Shown here in pieces: positions 29,540-37,858 of a stretch of DNA of 64,000 nucleotides (the first letter of the stretch is position 1; every line of letters begins with the position of its first letter). Source of the DNA: Gimesia maris (GTDB taxonomy: Bacteria > Planctomycetota > Planctomycetia > Planctomycetales > Planctomycetaceae). Both the position numbers and the translations under genes were made by a program. The notes beneath the pieces were generated by a model. It searched no databases. It had not been told where the DNA came from and worked only from the letters and a program-made list of their open reading frames with translations. The stretch covers positions 5,347,001 to 5,411,000 of the forward strand of contig NZ_CP042910.1 of assembly GCF_008298035.1 (NCBI RefSeq). Reading direction: 5' to 3'.

Positions 29540-30046
29540 ACAATTGATCTAGAAGAGGGGCAAATAGTTATTCAACTTCTGAGTGTAAGGCAGGCCGTAC
29601 TCACTGGTATCACACAAATGCTCTCTTCTCTCGCTTAATCCGACAGGAGCACATGTGCACGTATATGATATAGGTTTACGTCTATTGCCTGTCCTGGCTC
29701 TTTGGTCCCAGCCAGCATACGCACATACGCTGGCATGCACCAATGAAGTGCTGGTATGTTAAATCGCTGCGATTGAGCTAAATTATGTCTTCGTGCAAGC
29801 GCCTGCGCTCAGTGAGATCGCATGCTTAATGGTCTCTTTCTGTGCCTTCTAGTATTGATTCCGTCATAATCTCTTGATTTTGCACCTCAATACTAAAATC
29901 TTGAGCTGTCGTCCGTTCTTCTTGTGGAACGATGCGGAATAGCTAATTGCCGTTCCATTCTAAAAATGCGGACGGCTGTTACCCCTTTACCTGCCGTGCC
30001 GCCATTGATTTGACTTTTTTATCATAAAACCTGCACGGAGAAACTC
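29540..30046. other. Intergenic gap before the MoxR gene
   Basis: 507 bases with no supported gene. An imperfect GCCAGC...GCTGGC hairpin lies at 29711-29734, and a GCAAGCGCCTGCGC motif near 29795 is shared with 31526 and resembles the palindrome at 19472. A promoter for the following gene is expected here, but I could not place a convincing -35/-10 pair. Confidence 0.4.
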
Positions 30047-31465
30047 ATGGAAACCGAATTCGGTGGTGCCGCGTGCACCAATCTGGAGGAATCTGCCATT
30101 TCCGAAAGAAGGGACGTGGTTCGGGATGAACTGCGTGAATCATCAAAAGAGCTCAATCGACTGGACGGGAAAGTGTCCGAATTGCTTACCGAAGTCCAAG
30201 ATGGTCGTTATTGGGCAGGTTGGGGTTTTAAATCATTCGAAGAATTCGTCCATGGGGAATGTTCTTTCGGTCTCCGCAAAGCGCAGGAGCTGATTCGCGT
30301 CCGGAAAATCTTTGTCGGTGAGCTTGGACTGTCTTCCGAACAACTTGAGTCGATTAAATGGTCCAAAGCCGCTATCGTAGCGCGCGTCATAAACGAAGAG
30401 AACCGAGACAAAATGCTTGATGCGCTATCAACCGAATCGCTCCGAGAACTTCGTGAACGTGTGCGAAGAATGATCGCGATTCAATCTCACCTTGAGGACT
30501 CGTTAGTGGACAATGAGCCGATTATTTCATCTGCAGCAAAGAAGAATGAACTAATCGCGGAATCTTCTTCAGACTCAACAGACTGGCGTCTGCCTCGGCC
30601 TGATGAGTCCGAATTCTACGTCTTGCCAGAAATCTGGGAGCAGATCTGCCATACAGCATCTCGTGGTAAGAGTGTATTGCTTGTGGGGCCTTCAGGTTGT
30701 GGCAAGTCAGAAATCGTTTACCGCTTCGCAGAGGCAGCAGGCCGCCAGCTGGACCCATTCAACTTTGGTGCGATGTCAGAACCACGTTCTACACTAATAG
30801 GCAATACACACCTGGATCGGGAGAAAGGAACCATCTTCCAAAAATCCCGATTTGTCTCGGCCATTGAAACTCCTAATGCTTGTGTTCTTCTGGATGAGAT
30901 CAGTCGTGCTGGACGCGAAGCCTTCAATATTCTCCTGCCGCTGCTTGACCGCCAGGGCTATCTGGCTTTGGACGAAAGTGAAGATTCAGCCATTATTCAT
31001 CGAGCAGAGAATGTCTGCTTTTTTGCCACTGCAAACATTGGGATGGAATATACCGGTGCATCTGAACTGGACCAGGCGTTGACGAATCGATTCAGCGTGG
31101 TTATTCACCTCGAATTTCCCCCCTTTGAGCAGGAACTTTCAATCCTGCTCTCACGATGTTCCGGTCTGGTTACTGAAGACGCCGAGCAGCTGTTGCAGAT
31201 TGCACATCTACAGCGGCAGCAGGCCCAGGAAGGTGATTTTTTGACGACCATCTCTACGCGTTCCCTGATTGAAGCAGGTCACCAAGTCGCTGGTGGCATC
31301 AGACTTTCGCGTGCATTTCGGTACTGCATCCTGAATCGTTTTCCGGAAGACGGCGGAGACGTAGGTGAGAGAGCCCGTCTTCAGCAGTTGTTCGCTCGAT
31401 TTGTCGACGAATCGGACGATTCTTCTATCTGTGATTTTCCATTCATTGATATGCCAGGTATTTGA
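30047..31465 (+). CDS. MoxR-type AAA+ ATPase with N-terminal helical domain
   Basis: 472 residues. The N-terminal 150 residues are helical, with a G-W-G-F-x-S-F-E-E-F motif like those in proteins related to DUF3102. The AAA+ core has Walker A GPSGCGKS (about 224-231), Walker B CVLLDEISRAG, sensor ATANIGM and an arginine-finger region TNRFSVVIHL. MoxR ATPases act with VWA proteins to remodel protein or metal-cofactor complexes, and here the partner begins 12 bases downstream. GGAG lies 9 bases before the ATG. The pair follows the CHAT gene in the same direction, after a 507-base gap that may hold its own promoter. Confidence 0.88.
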   Translation: METEFGGAACTNLEESAISERRDVVRDELRESSKELNRLDGKVSELLTEVQDGRYWAGWGFKSFEEFVHGECSFGLRKAQELIRVRKIFVGELGLSSEQLESIKWSKAAIVARVINEENRDKMLDALSTESLRELRERVRRMIAIQSHLEDSLVDNEPIISSAAKKNELIAESSSDSTDWRLPRPDESEFYVLPEIWEQICHTASRGKSVLLVGPSGCGKSEIVYRFAEAAGRQLDPFNFGAMSEPRSTLIGNTHLDREKGTIFQKSRFVSAIETPNACVLLDEISRAGREAFNILLPLLDRQGYLALDESEDSAIIHRAENVCFFATANIGMEYTGASELDQALTNRFSVVIHLEFPPFEQELSILLSRCSGLVTEDAEQLLQIAHLQRQQAQEGDFLTTISTRSLIEAGHQVAGGIRLSRAFRYCILNRFPEDGGDVGERARLQQLFARFVDESDDSSICDFPFIDMPGI

Positions 31466-31477
31466 GAAGGGGTAACC

Positions 31478-33565
31478 ATGACCACAACAACCAGCACAGC
31501 AGGCGCATCTGATTTCGATTGGTATGCAAGCGCCTGCGCTTTGAACCTGGAACTCGATGTCAGACGTCGTAGCCGATCGACCATATCGTCAGCTTGGGGA
31601 ACAATAACGGGCAATGAAAATGATGCGCAGATGTTTCGCAAGATTCTTGATGCCGTCAGAAATATTACTCGTAATAACGGATTGCCTCGACACTGTAAAT
31701 TAGACTTTGCGAATTTATCGGAGAGTGCAGCAGGCTGTGCGGGGTTCACAGACGCTCCAACATCATTTAATGACCCCTTTATCCTGCTGGATAAAGCTCC
31801 TTTAGCATCTTGTGATCATTCAGAAGTCCTTTCTGTGTACTGTGGACTTGGGATCCATGAGGCAAGCCACATCCTCCATACTCGAGAGGGATTCTCGAGG
31901 TTGGCTGCTGGAACGTCGAAACACAAGCGTGTCTATTTCAACTTATGGGAGGATGAACGAATCGAGGCACTGGCCCGTGCAGAATCGCCAGGCTACGCCC
32001 CCATCCTACAGACAACCAAGCATGCTCTCATAGAAAGACCATTACAAACACTTTCCGGGACTTGGGATCCTTTACCTGATATGGACAAGATCGAGAAACT
32101 GGTGTTTGCTTTTATTCGCTGCCCGCATCTACTCACGACCGAGATGCAGCAGTGGACTGCAATCAATCATGACTGTGCCTTTGAATTACTTCGGTCAATG
32201 TTTCCTTCAGCGCCTTTGAGTGAATCTGATGTAGAAGAATTCGCGATTCGATCAGAATCGTTTTGGCAGAAATATCGTAAACTTTATCCAGAGATTCCAG
32301 AGAAATTCGTTGAAAAGCGCCGCGCAGGTGAACTTGACAATAATATGGTCGATCGGACCATGATTCAATTAGAAGCTGATGCCAGAGATCGGGCCTTGCT
32401 AATGACAGAAGATGAAGACTGTAGCGGTGTGGTCGATCGCTTGCTTAAGGAAGCCGAACGATTTGAACGCACTGCTGGCATCGCATTTACTGAGGACCGA
32501 GAGTCTTTACTGGCGATTTCAGATCGACTTCTTGATCATGCATGTGAAGTTGAGAAGCATGGCGATAGCAGGCACGATCGAGCAGGAAATCGATTTAGTT
32601 CTCCTGAAGTCATGAAGATTCTGGATACGCGTGATGGCATTAGTTGCCCACTGTCCGACCAGGAAATTGATGCAATCGCAGAATTAGCCGATGAAGAAGA
32701 GCAAGCCGATAGCATAGAGAATTTCGAACCTGATGACGCTTGGGACTGGGACGGAGAACGCAAGACGGTCATTCAAATCTCCCAGGCAACGGAAGAAGCG
32801 AAGCGACAGATGACGCTGGATCGAACAGCCGTGCGTCAACACAAAGAATCCCTCCGTCGTACCATTCGTCTAGCTCAAGATCGGCAGCAACGGTTGCTCA
32901 CGGGACGCACACGTGGACGTGTGAATCCGCGACAGATTTCACGCGGATTTATTGACGAACACATTTTCTGCCAGCGAATGGAAGAGGAGTCTGAGTCAGG
33001 ACTGGCGTTGTGTCTCCTTTTGGATGAGTCAGGGTCAATGTTTCAGGGAGATCCATCTCGATTCGACAGGGCTCGACAGGTGGCCGCGCTCTTCGTCGAT
33101 GCATTGGGATCCGTTCCGAATATCGAGCTCGAGGTTTATACGCACTCATCCTGTGGTTTGGAAGAGCGGGACTGTCTGGTTCGATATTGCTTTGGCCGAC
33201 GCAACCGAGACCTCGCTTGTATTGGCGATGCTGTTGAGGGATTGAACTACGATCATCAGGCGATTCGCACCGCTGGCGAATTATTCCGCAGTAATACCAG
33301 TTCTCAACGGCCACGCTGGATGATCGTCGTCAGCGATGGTTCACCAAACGGTGTTGACTACGAAGGAGAGCCAGCCATTAAGGCAACTCGGGATGCCGTG
33401 ATTCAATTACGTAAGTCCGGGATACGTGTACTGAATGTCGCAATTGAAGACTACGCGTCTGAGCAAATCTTCGGTGACTCATGGGTCTTGAAATTCACTG
33501 ACATGGAAGAATTCGTACCACAAATGGCTCGACTGGTGAAGACCTTACTACGATCAACAGTTTAA
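31478..33565 (+). CDS. CobT-like VWA-domain protein, partner of MoxR ATPase
   Basis: 695 residues, ATG preceded by AAGGGG. The N-terminal half carries a conserved helical region with a metal-site-like HEASHILH (about residues 128-135). The middle is acidic (about 400-430, DEEEQADSIENF). The C-terminal 200 residues are a VWA domain with MIDAS motif DESGSM and later SDGSP. The layout matches CobT-type C-terminal domains that work with MoxR-type ATPases. The HEASH motif is unusual for CobT and could be a gluzincin-like metal site. It is coupled to the ATPase by a 12-base gap. Confidence 0.85.
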   Translation: MTTTTSTAGASDFDWYASACALNLELDVRRRSRSTISSAWGTITGNENDAQMFRKILDAVRNITRNNGLPRHCKLDFANLSESAAGCAGFTDAPTSFNDPFILLDKAPLASCDHSEVLSVYCGLGIHEASHILHTREGFSRLAAGTSKHKRVYFNLWEDERIEALARAESPGYAPILQTTKHALIERPLQTLSGTWDPLPDMDKIEKLVFAFIRCPHLLTTEMQQWTAINHDCAFELLRSMFPSAPLSESDVEEFAIRSESFWQKYRKLYPEIPEKFVEKRRAGELDNNMVDRTMIQLEADARDRALLMTEDEDCSGVVDRLLKEAERFERTAGIAFTEDRESLLAISDRLLDHACEVEKHGDSRHDRAGNRFSSPEVMKILDTRDGISCPLSDQEIDAIAELADEEEQADSIENFEPDDAWDWDGERKTVIQISQATEEAKRQMTLDRTAVRQHKESLRRTIRLAQDRQQRLLTGRTRGRVNPRQISRGFIDEHIFCQRMEEESESGLALCLLLDESGSMFQGDPSRFDRARQVAALFVDALGSVPNIELEVYTHSSCGLEERDCLVRYCFGRRNRDLACIGDAVEGLNYDHQAIRTAGELFRSNTSSQRPRWMIVVSDGSPNGVDYEGEPAIKATRDAVIQLRKSGIRVLNVAIEDYASEQIFGDSWVLKFTDMEEFVPQMARLVKTLLRSTV

Positions 33566-33606
33566 TGGGAAATATTTTTGAAGCCATCGGCTCAAAGAAG
33601 CAGTAA

Positions 33607-33690
33607 GAATCTGAAATCAACAAGCTGCCACAACTCGTGGCCGCTCTCAGCCTCGATATGATGCTGCAGGATACCGTCCTCGGAAGGTCA
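33607..33690 (+). pseudogene. Fragment of IS3-family OrfA
   Basis: A 28-codon stretch translates as EINKLPQLVAALSLD followed by MMLQDTVL. This matches the end of OrfA in the IS3 element at 43672 (ENRKLKQLVADLSLD, SILQDVL). No start, no rest of the element. It is the only recognisable content of the 352-base gap between the VWA and lipoprotein genes. Confidence 0.5.
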
Positions 33691-33917
33691 GTACGCTTGC
33701 TTGTGATTGATGCGCCAGCCTGCGTATGACAGCAGCGTATAAGTGCTCAATGCACATGCAAAAAAATCAGTATTCAACATTGGTAACTTGAGATGTTTTT
33801 ATGAAAAATAATGATTATTGACTGAAATATTCGACACTTGGCGCATTTTAAAACGTGGCAAGTGAAATGTGATCACTGCTCATTTTATGAAACACTAAAT
33901 AGTCGGAGAATTAAGAG

Positions 33918-34472
33918 ATGAAAAAACATGAACTGATCAAAATTGTGGCAAGTTTAGTCGTATTCTTATGCCTGGCAACCCTTACCGGTTGTGGACATGA
34001 ATCAGTGTCCCTTGCAGACAACGCAGTGCCTGAGAAGGACGAAACTAAGGAGAGTCTGAAATATCGAAGTCCGGAAGCCGCAGCCATTCTGAATGCTCTG
34101 AAAGAGGATAACCAAATTGTGTCGAAACTCAACCTGACTGAAGATGTAAAAACTCAGGCCATGGTCGAGTATATTGTTGGCGGTATGAAACGCGTGGACA
34201 TTTCAGAATGCCCCTTAAAATTTCGTAAGGCATACTCCGATCATATTGCCGCGTGGCAGAGAGTGCTTCGCACGGTACATGAATATTCACATGTCATCCC
34301 GACGATGAGGGAATGGATCAAGGTTTCTGCCCTCCATGGTACAGAGTCCCGTACTGAACTTGAACGCGAAGTATTTGCTGCATTAGATGATATCGATTCA
34401 ACATATGACGAATGCGTAAGCATCGCCGCTGATTATGAGATTAAACGCTCCGAATATAGAACGAAAGACTAA
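33918..34472 (+). CDS. Predicted lipoprotein of unknown function
   Basis: 184 residues, start supported by GGAG and AAGAG upstream. It has a lipoprotein signal: positive N-terminus MKKHELIK, hydrophobic core, lipobox LTGC with Cys about residue 26. The mature part is short and helical (about 155 residues) with no recognised domain. It is anchored in the periplasm. It ends 40 bases before a strong terminator hairpin, so it is the last gene of its transcript. Confidence 0.75.
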   Translation: MKKHELIKIVASLVVFLCLATLTGCGHESVSLADNAVPEKDETKESLKYRSPEAAAILNALKEDNQIVSKLNLTEDVKTQAMVEYIVGGMKRVDISECPLKFRKAYSDHIAAWQRVLRTVHEYSHVIPTMREWIKVSALHGTESRTELEREVFAALDDIDSTYDECVSIAADYEIKRSEYRTKD

Positions 34473-34511
34473 ATGCGCGTTGCCCTGAATGAGAAAAGGA
34501 AGACTTGTCTG

Positions 34512-34549
34512 GTGTGTCTGCTCCTGTTTAAGGGGGCGGACGCACTTTT
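34512..34549 (+). terminator. Rho-independent terminator after lipoprotein gene
   Basis: GTGTGTCTGCTCC (34512-34524) pairs with GGGGCGGACGCAC over 13 bp, including three G-U pairs, followed by TTTT. An outer AGACT/AGTCT pair is followed by TTTTT. Confidence 0.75.
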
Positions 34550-34815
34550 CGATGAGTCTTTTTGGTAAAGCGTCTGGTGTCATCCTTGCGGCACGTCACT
34601 CCATACATCATCCCATCAATATTATTAGATTTATTCTCTCTCCACCTCCTTCCAGATCTGTAAAGTCATGCTGATTTTCTGGTAAGCATATTTTCTCTCA
34701 CAAAATACATTCTTTTCCAAAAAAGTCACTGAAATATTCTTCCACTCAGGCTTTTTCCTTATACCTGAAATCAAAGTTCTGGTTGCCAGGCTTTGACCGA
34801 TGGAGTTGTGCATGG

Positions 34816-36551
34816 AAATGGGGTTCTCCCGCACTTTTGATGATCTGACAATCTTATAATCCGTATAATTCGGGGGTTAGTTCCTGAATAATGGAGTATT
34901 ATGGATGTCTGATTTCATTGTGTTCCCCAAATTCATGGATTGATAATTTAACGGATGGTCCAATATGAAAATCGTTTACTGATTTACCTTCGTACGGTCA
35001 ATCCCCAAGCTTGTTGCCCTGAATGCCAACAGAATTCTCGCCGTATCCACAGTCGATATACACGTTCGCCGAGTGACCTTCCCTGCGTTGGTCAAAAGAC
35101 ACAGCTCATTCTCCAGGTCCGCCGGTTCGTCTGCATTAATAAAAGCTGTAAACGTAAAATCTTTACAGAACGTCTTGTTGAACTGGTCCAGCCTTATGCC
35201 AGAACAACCATTCGGCTCTCTAAAGTTCAGCGACAGATCGGTTTCCTGCTGGGGGGAGAGCCGGGAAAACAACTTTCTCGTTTTTTAGGAATGCCCTGCA
35301 GTGCAGATACTCTCTTGCGACGAACTCATGCCGGTTCTCGACCAGATCACTCATCTGTTCGGGTATTGGGAGTAGATGACTGGGCCTGGCGACGCGGGCA
35401 ACGATATGGGACGATTTTGTGTGATCTGGAAATACGTCAGGTCATCGATCTTCTTCCGGATCGTACATCAGATTCTTTGGCAAACTGGCTGGCTTCACAT
35501 CCCAGCGTGGAAAATATTAGCCGTGACCGTGGGGGGGAATATGCCAAGGGAGCAGTTCAAGGTGCTCCACAGGCGATCCAGATTGCAGACCGCTGGCATC
35601 TGTTGAAAAATGCCCGTGAAACTTTACATAAAGTCATTGACCGACATCAGAAGCAGGTCCGCGAAAGTGTCAAACTGGTTACTGGGCATGAATCTCAGTT
35701 TTCTCCCAATCAGCCACACGATTCTTTCCAAACCAGCGGTTCCTCTACAAGACTCAACGCTGAAAATCTCAGCCGCAATAAAAAACGGACGATGTATGAA
35801 TAGATTTGTAAGCTACATCAGAGTGGGATGTCTATTCGTAAGATCGCCTCTGCGCTTCAAGTCGGTCGGAGAACAGTAAGACGCTATTTACGCCCAGACT
35901 CTTTTCCAGAACGGGCAAAGCGTTCTGGGACAAATTGCCTTAATCCTTACCTGAATGAACTACAATCAATGTGGGATGCAGGAGTGACCAGGGCAACGGA
36001 TTTGTGGAGGCGATTGAAAGATCAGGGATTCCCAGGTTCTTACTCTGTGGTGAGCCGAAAGGTCGCACTCTGGAGAAAGAAACAGCAGATTTCGGGAAAC
36101 TGTCAAAGCATGCTAAACAATGTGCGGTCGGTGCCGCTTCCATCTTCCAGGCATCTTTCCTGGTTACTTTGGAAGCCCATTGATAAATTGAAACGTAAAC
36201 TGGTGAAGGAACTCTTAAGGGCACAAAAGATCTTTCAAACGCCCCAACTAATTCGTGAATTTCAAGCATTAATTTAGCAGAAAGATAGCACGGGCTGGAA
36301 CGATTGGTTGGAGCGGTCCTGTTCTGAAGATGCTCCCATCGAGATTTGGCGTTTCGGAAAGAATCTCAAACAGGATGGACAGGCTGTGAAGGCAGCGATG
36401 GAATCAGAATGGAGCAATGGTCAGGTAGAAGGCCAGGTCAATCGGTTGAAAATGTTCAAACGGCAGATGTACGGTCGGGCAAGTTTTGATTTGCTGAGAG
36501 CACGGTTCCTGAATAATGCCTAATCATCAAAAGTGCGGGAGAACCCCATTT
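34816..36551 (+). mobile_element. ISL3-family insertion sequence
   Basis: Bounded by a perfect 28-base inverted repeat at 34816-34843 and 36524-36551. With one mismatch the match extends outward to 34807 and 36560, and weaker similarity runs a few bases further. It holds one transposase frame with two in-frame TAG codons. No direct target duplication was found. The right end lies within a few bases of the point where a small TM gene fragment (36566-36685, minus strand) stops, so the element or an associated deletion broke that gene. Confidence 0.85.
34955..36523 (+). pseudogene. ISL3 transposase interrupted by two in-frame amber codons
   Basis: One reading frame of about 522 codons in three segments (34955-35803, 35804-36277, 36278-36523) separated only by TAG at 35801-35803 and 36275-36277, with no frameshift. 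Features of ISL3 transposases are present: an N-terminal zinc finger (CCPEC...CINKSC), DDE residues in LGVDDWAWRRG and ISRDRGGEYA, the DRWHLLKN motif, an inserted HTH (SIRKIASALQVGRRTVRRYL) and a C-terminal Glu region WSNGQVEGQVNR. Both TAG codons fall where Gln would fit (YE-x-ICKLH and ALI-x-QKDS), so each could be a single CAG-to-TAG change. It is inactive unless ambers are read through. Confidence 0.85.
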
Positions 36552-36565
36552 ACATGCACATCTCC

Positions 36566-36685
36566 AACTAATGCCGCTCGCGACTTGAACCCGTTAAAGA
36601 GTGCGTACACAGAGAGCACTGCCTGGTAGATTACGGCAGCTCCAACTAATAGACTGATTCGGGTTGAAATTCCGAATCCAAACAT
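36566..36685 (-). pseudogene. 5' fragment of a third small TM paralogue, truncated next to ISL3
   Basis: On the minus strand ATG 36685-36683, with GGAG 6 bases upstream, encodes about 40 residues: MFGFGISTRISLLVGAAVIY, then QAVLSVYALFNGFKSRAALV. It aligns with the gene at 21100 (VGAAVIYxAVLxV, FKSRAxLV) and then stops at the ISL3 end. The matching 3' part was not found on the other side of the element. Confidence 0.75.
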
Positions 36686-36801
36686 TGAGGACTCCACATT
36701 GGTAAGGTTGTAGGTGACAGCGGCATCATTCGGACACCGCCACTGAATGAACGTTCGAGCGTGGCGAAAATGAAGCTTCCTAAAAGAGAATTCCGAGAGA
36801 T

Positions 36802-37297
36802 TTACTTAAAAAACGACCATCGAAGGATCGCCGTAGAACTTGGACAGTTCCTGGTCGAGAATCCTGACTTGTTGTGCTCGACCACAAGGGGTTCCATCAA
36901 CCCACCTTCAGCATTGAGGTACACTGTAGTGACTTTCACAAGCCCGACGGACGACAATGATTGTTCGTGTACCCTGAACTCGTTGCTGCCGCCGAAGAAG
37001 TAGAACAAACCGCACCTTTGTTCAGAGTGAGCAATCCGGCAGGCCTCCAGCGTCAGTACCTTGGCGACCGCTTCGGGACGGCCACTCATCGAACCGGAAG
37101 TGTCCACGCAGACAATAATCGGGTCGCGAATTCGCTTCTTGGGAGGAGGTTGCTACTCTTCGACTTCAACAGAGGCCCGATCGCTGTTCGACTGCCAAGG
37201 CAGCCAACAGCATTAGCTTGATGTGCTCGTCTCGCTCGATGAGCCAGAAGGAAAGGGATGTGGTCAGGGAATGAGCTTGATGAGTTATCATTGTCAT
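36802..37297 (-). pseudogene. Broken VWA-domain protein gene
   Basis: Minus strand. From about 37155 to 36802 the frame encodes PIIVCVDTSGSMSGRPEAVA, a VWA MIDAS motif, plus a following Rossmann-like stretch ending in TAA. The upstream part is in another frame (37297 to 37168, IERDEHIKLMLLAALAVEQ), so a frameshift occurred near 37170-37195. In addition a TAG at 37153-37155 interrupts the second frame just before QPPPKKRIRD. It ends about 115 bases before the small TM fragment on the same strand, an arrangement that suggests a lost cassette related to the one at 20-34 kb. Confidence 0.65.
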
Positions 37298-37334
37298 TAT
37301 GCAATTCAACTCCTGTTGTAAGTATGGCCTGTGG

Positions 37335-37768
37335 TTAGCTCATTACTCGGCCGTCGCACTTTGGACATGCGACAACTCCACTTTTGTCACATGTATAACA
37401 GCCACTGAATCACCGTTCTCGAGCCCCGAACCATAATAATCCGGACACTAGAAGCATCCATAGCCCTAACATTTAGAACAGTCAGTCGGGCCACAGACCC
37501 GGCTATAATTCTCAACCTCATCCAGCAGGCGATAGAGAGCCCGATGCTCGCCCGGACTCACCGATCGGATTCTTCCAGATACGGCACATAGCCGCTGTAT
37601 TGCTTCAAGCAGATTTCGGTGATGGAAGATTGACAACTTGTCCCCTGCTGCAATGCGACTCAATGGATGCTGGATATCCCCAAAGATCCGCTCGTATTCA
37701 CTTTTGTCCCACCATTTGTGAATGACGTGCAGTCCGATCTAAATGGTGGCGTGCTCGACAAGTCCCAT
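37335..37768 (-). pseudogene. Zinc-ribbon protein gene with in-frame amber codons
   Basis: ATG 37768-37766 is preceded by GGGAG at 10 bases. The frame reads MGLVEHATI, TAG (37739-37741), then about 90 codons (HVIHKWWDKSEYERIFGDIQ...), TAG (37466-37468), GYGCF, TAG (37448-37450), CPDYYGSG. After a frameshift it ends as CYTCDKSGVVACPKCDGR and TAA at 37335-37337. If each TAG were Gln, the reading CSKCQGYGCFQCPDYYGSG would form a normal zinc ribbon. The C-terminal CxxC pairs resemble DnaJ-type zinc fingers. The frameshift indicates decay whatever the fate of the ambers. Confidence 0.6.
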
Positions 37769-37858
37769 GACAGGTTCTCCCTCTTTGTTGATGCTGAATA
37801 TGCAATTAAAAATTAAATCGCGGATGTATGGCAGTGTAATAATGGAAAGTAGGCCAGA

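Noticed and set aside
29549-29743. Minus-strand frame in the gap after the CHAT gene
   Set aside because: Composition is not protein-like, no ribosome-binding site, and it crosses an imperfect hairpin.
34631-34834. 67-codon minus-strand frame left of ISL3, considered as the missing 3' part of the small TM gene
   Set aside because: No similarity to the soluble domain of the two intact paralogues, and it extends into the IS inverted repeat.
36761-37221. Plus-strand frames of 80 and 86 codons
   Set aside because: Complement of the minus-strand VWA remnant, which carries the DTSGSMSG motif.
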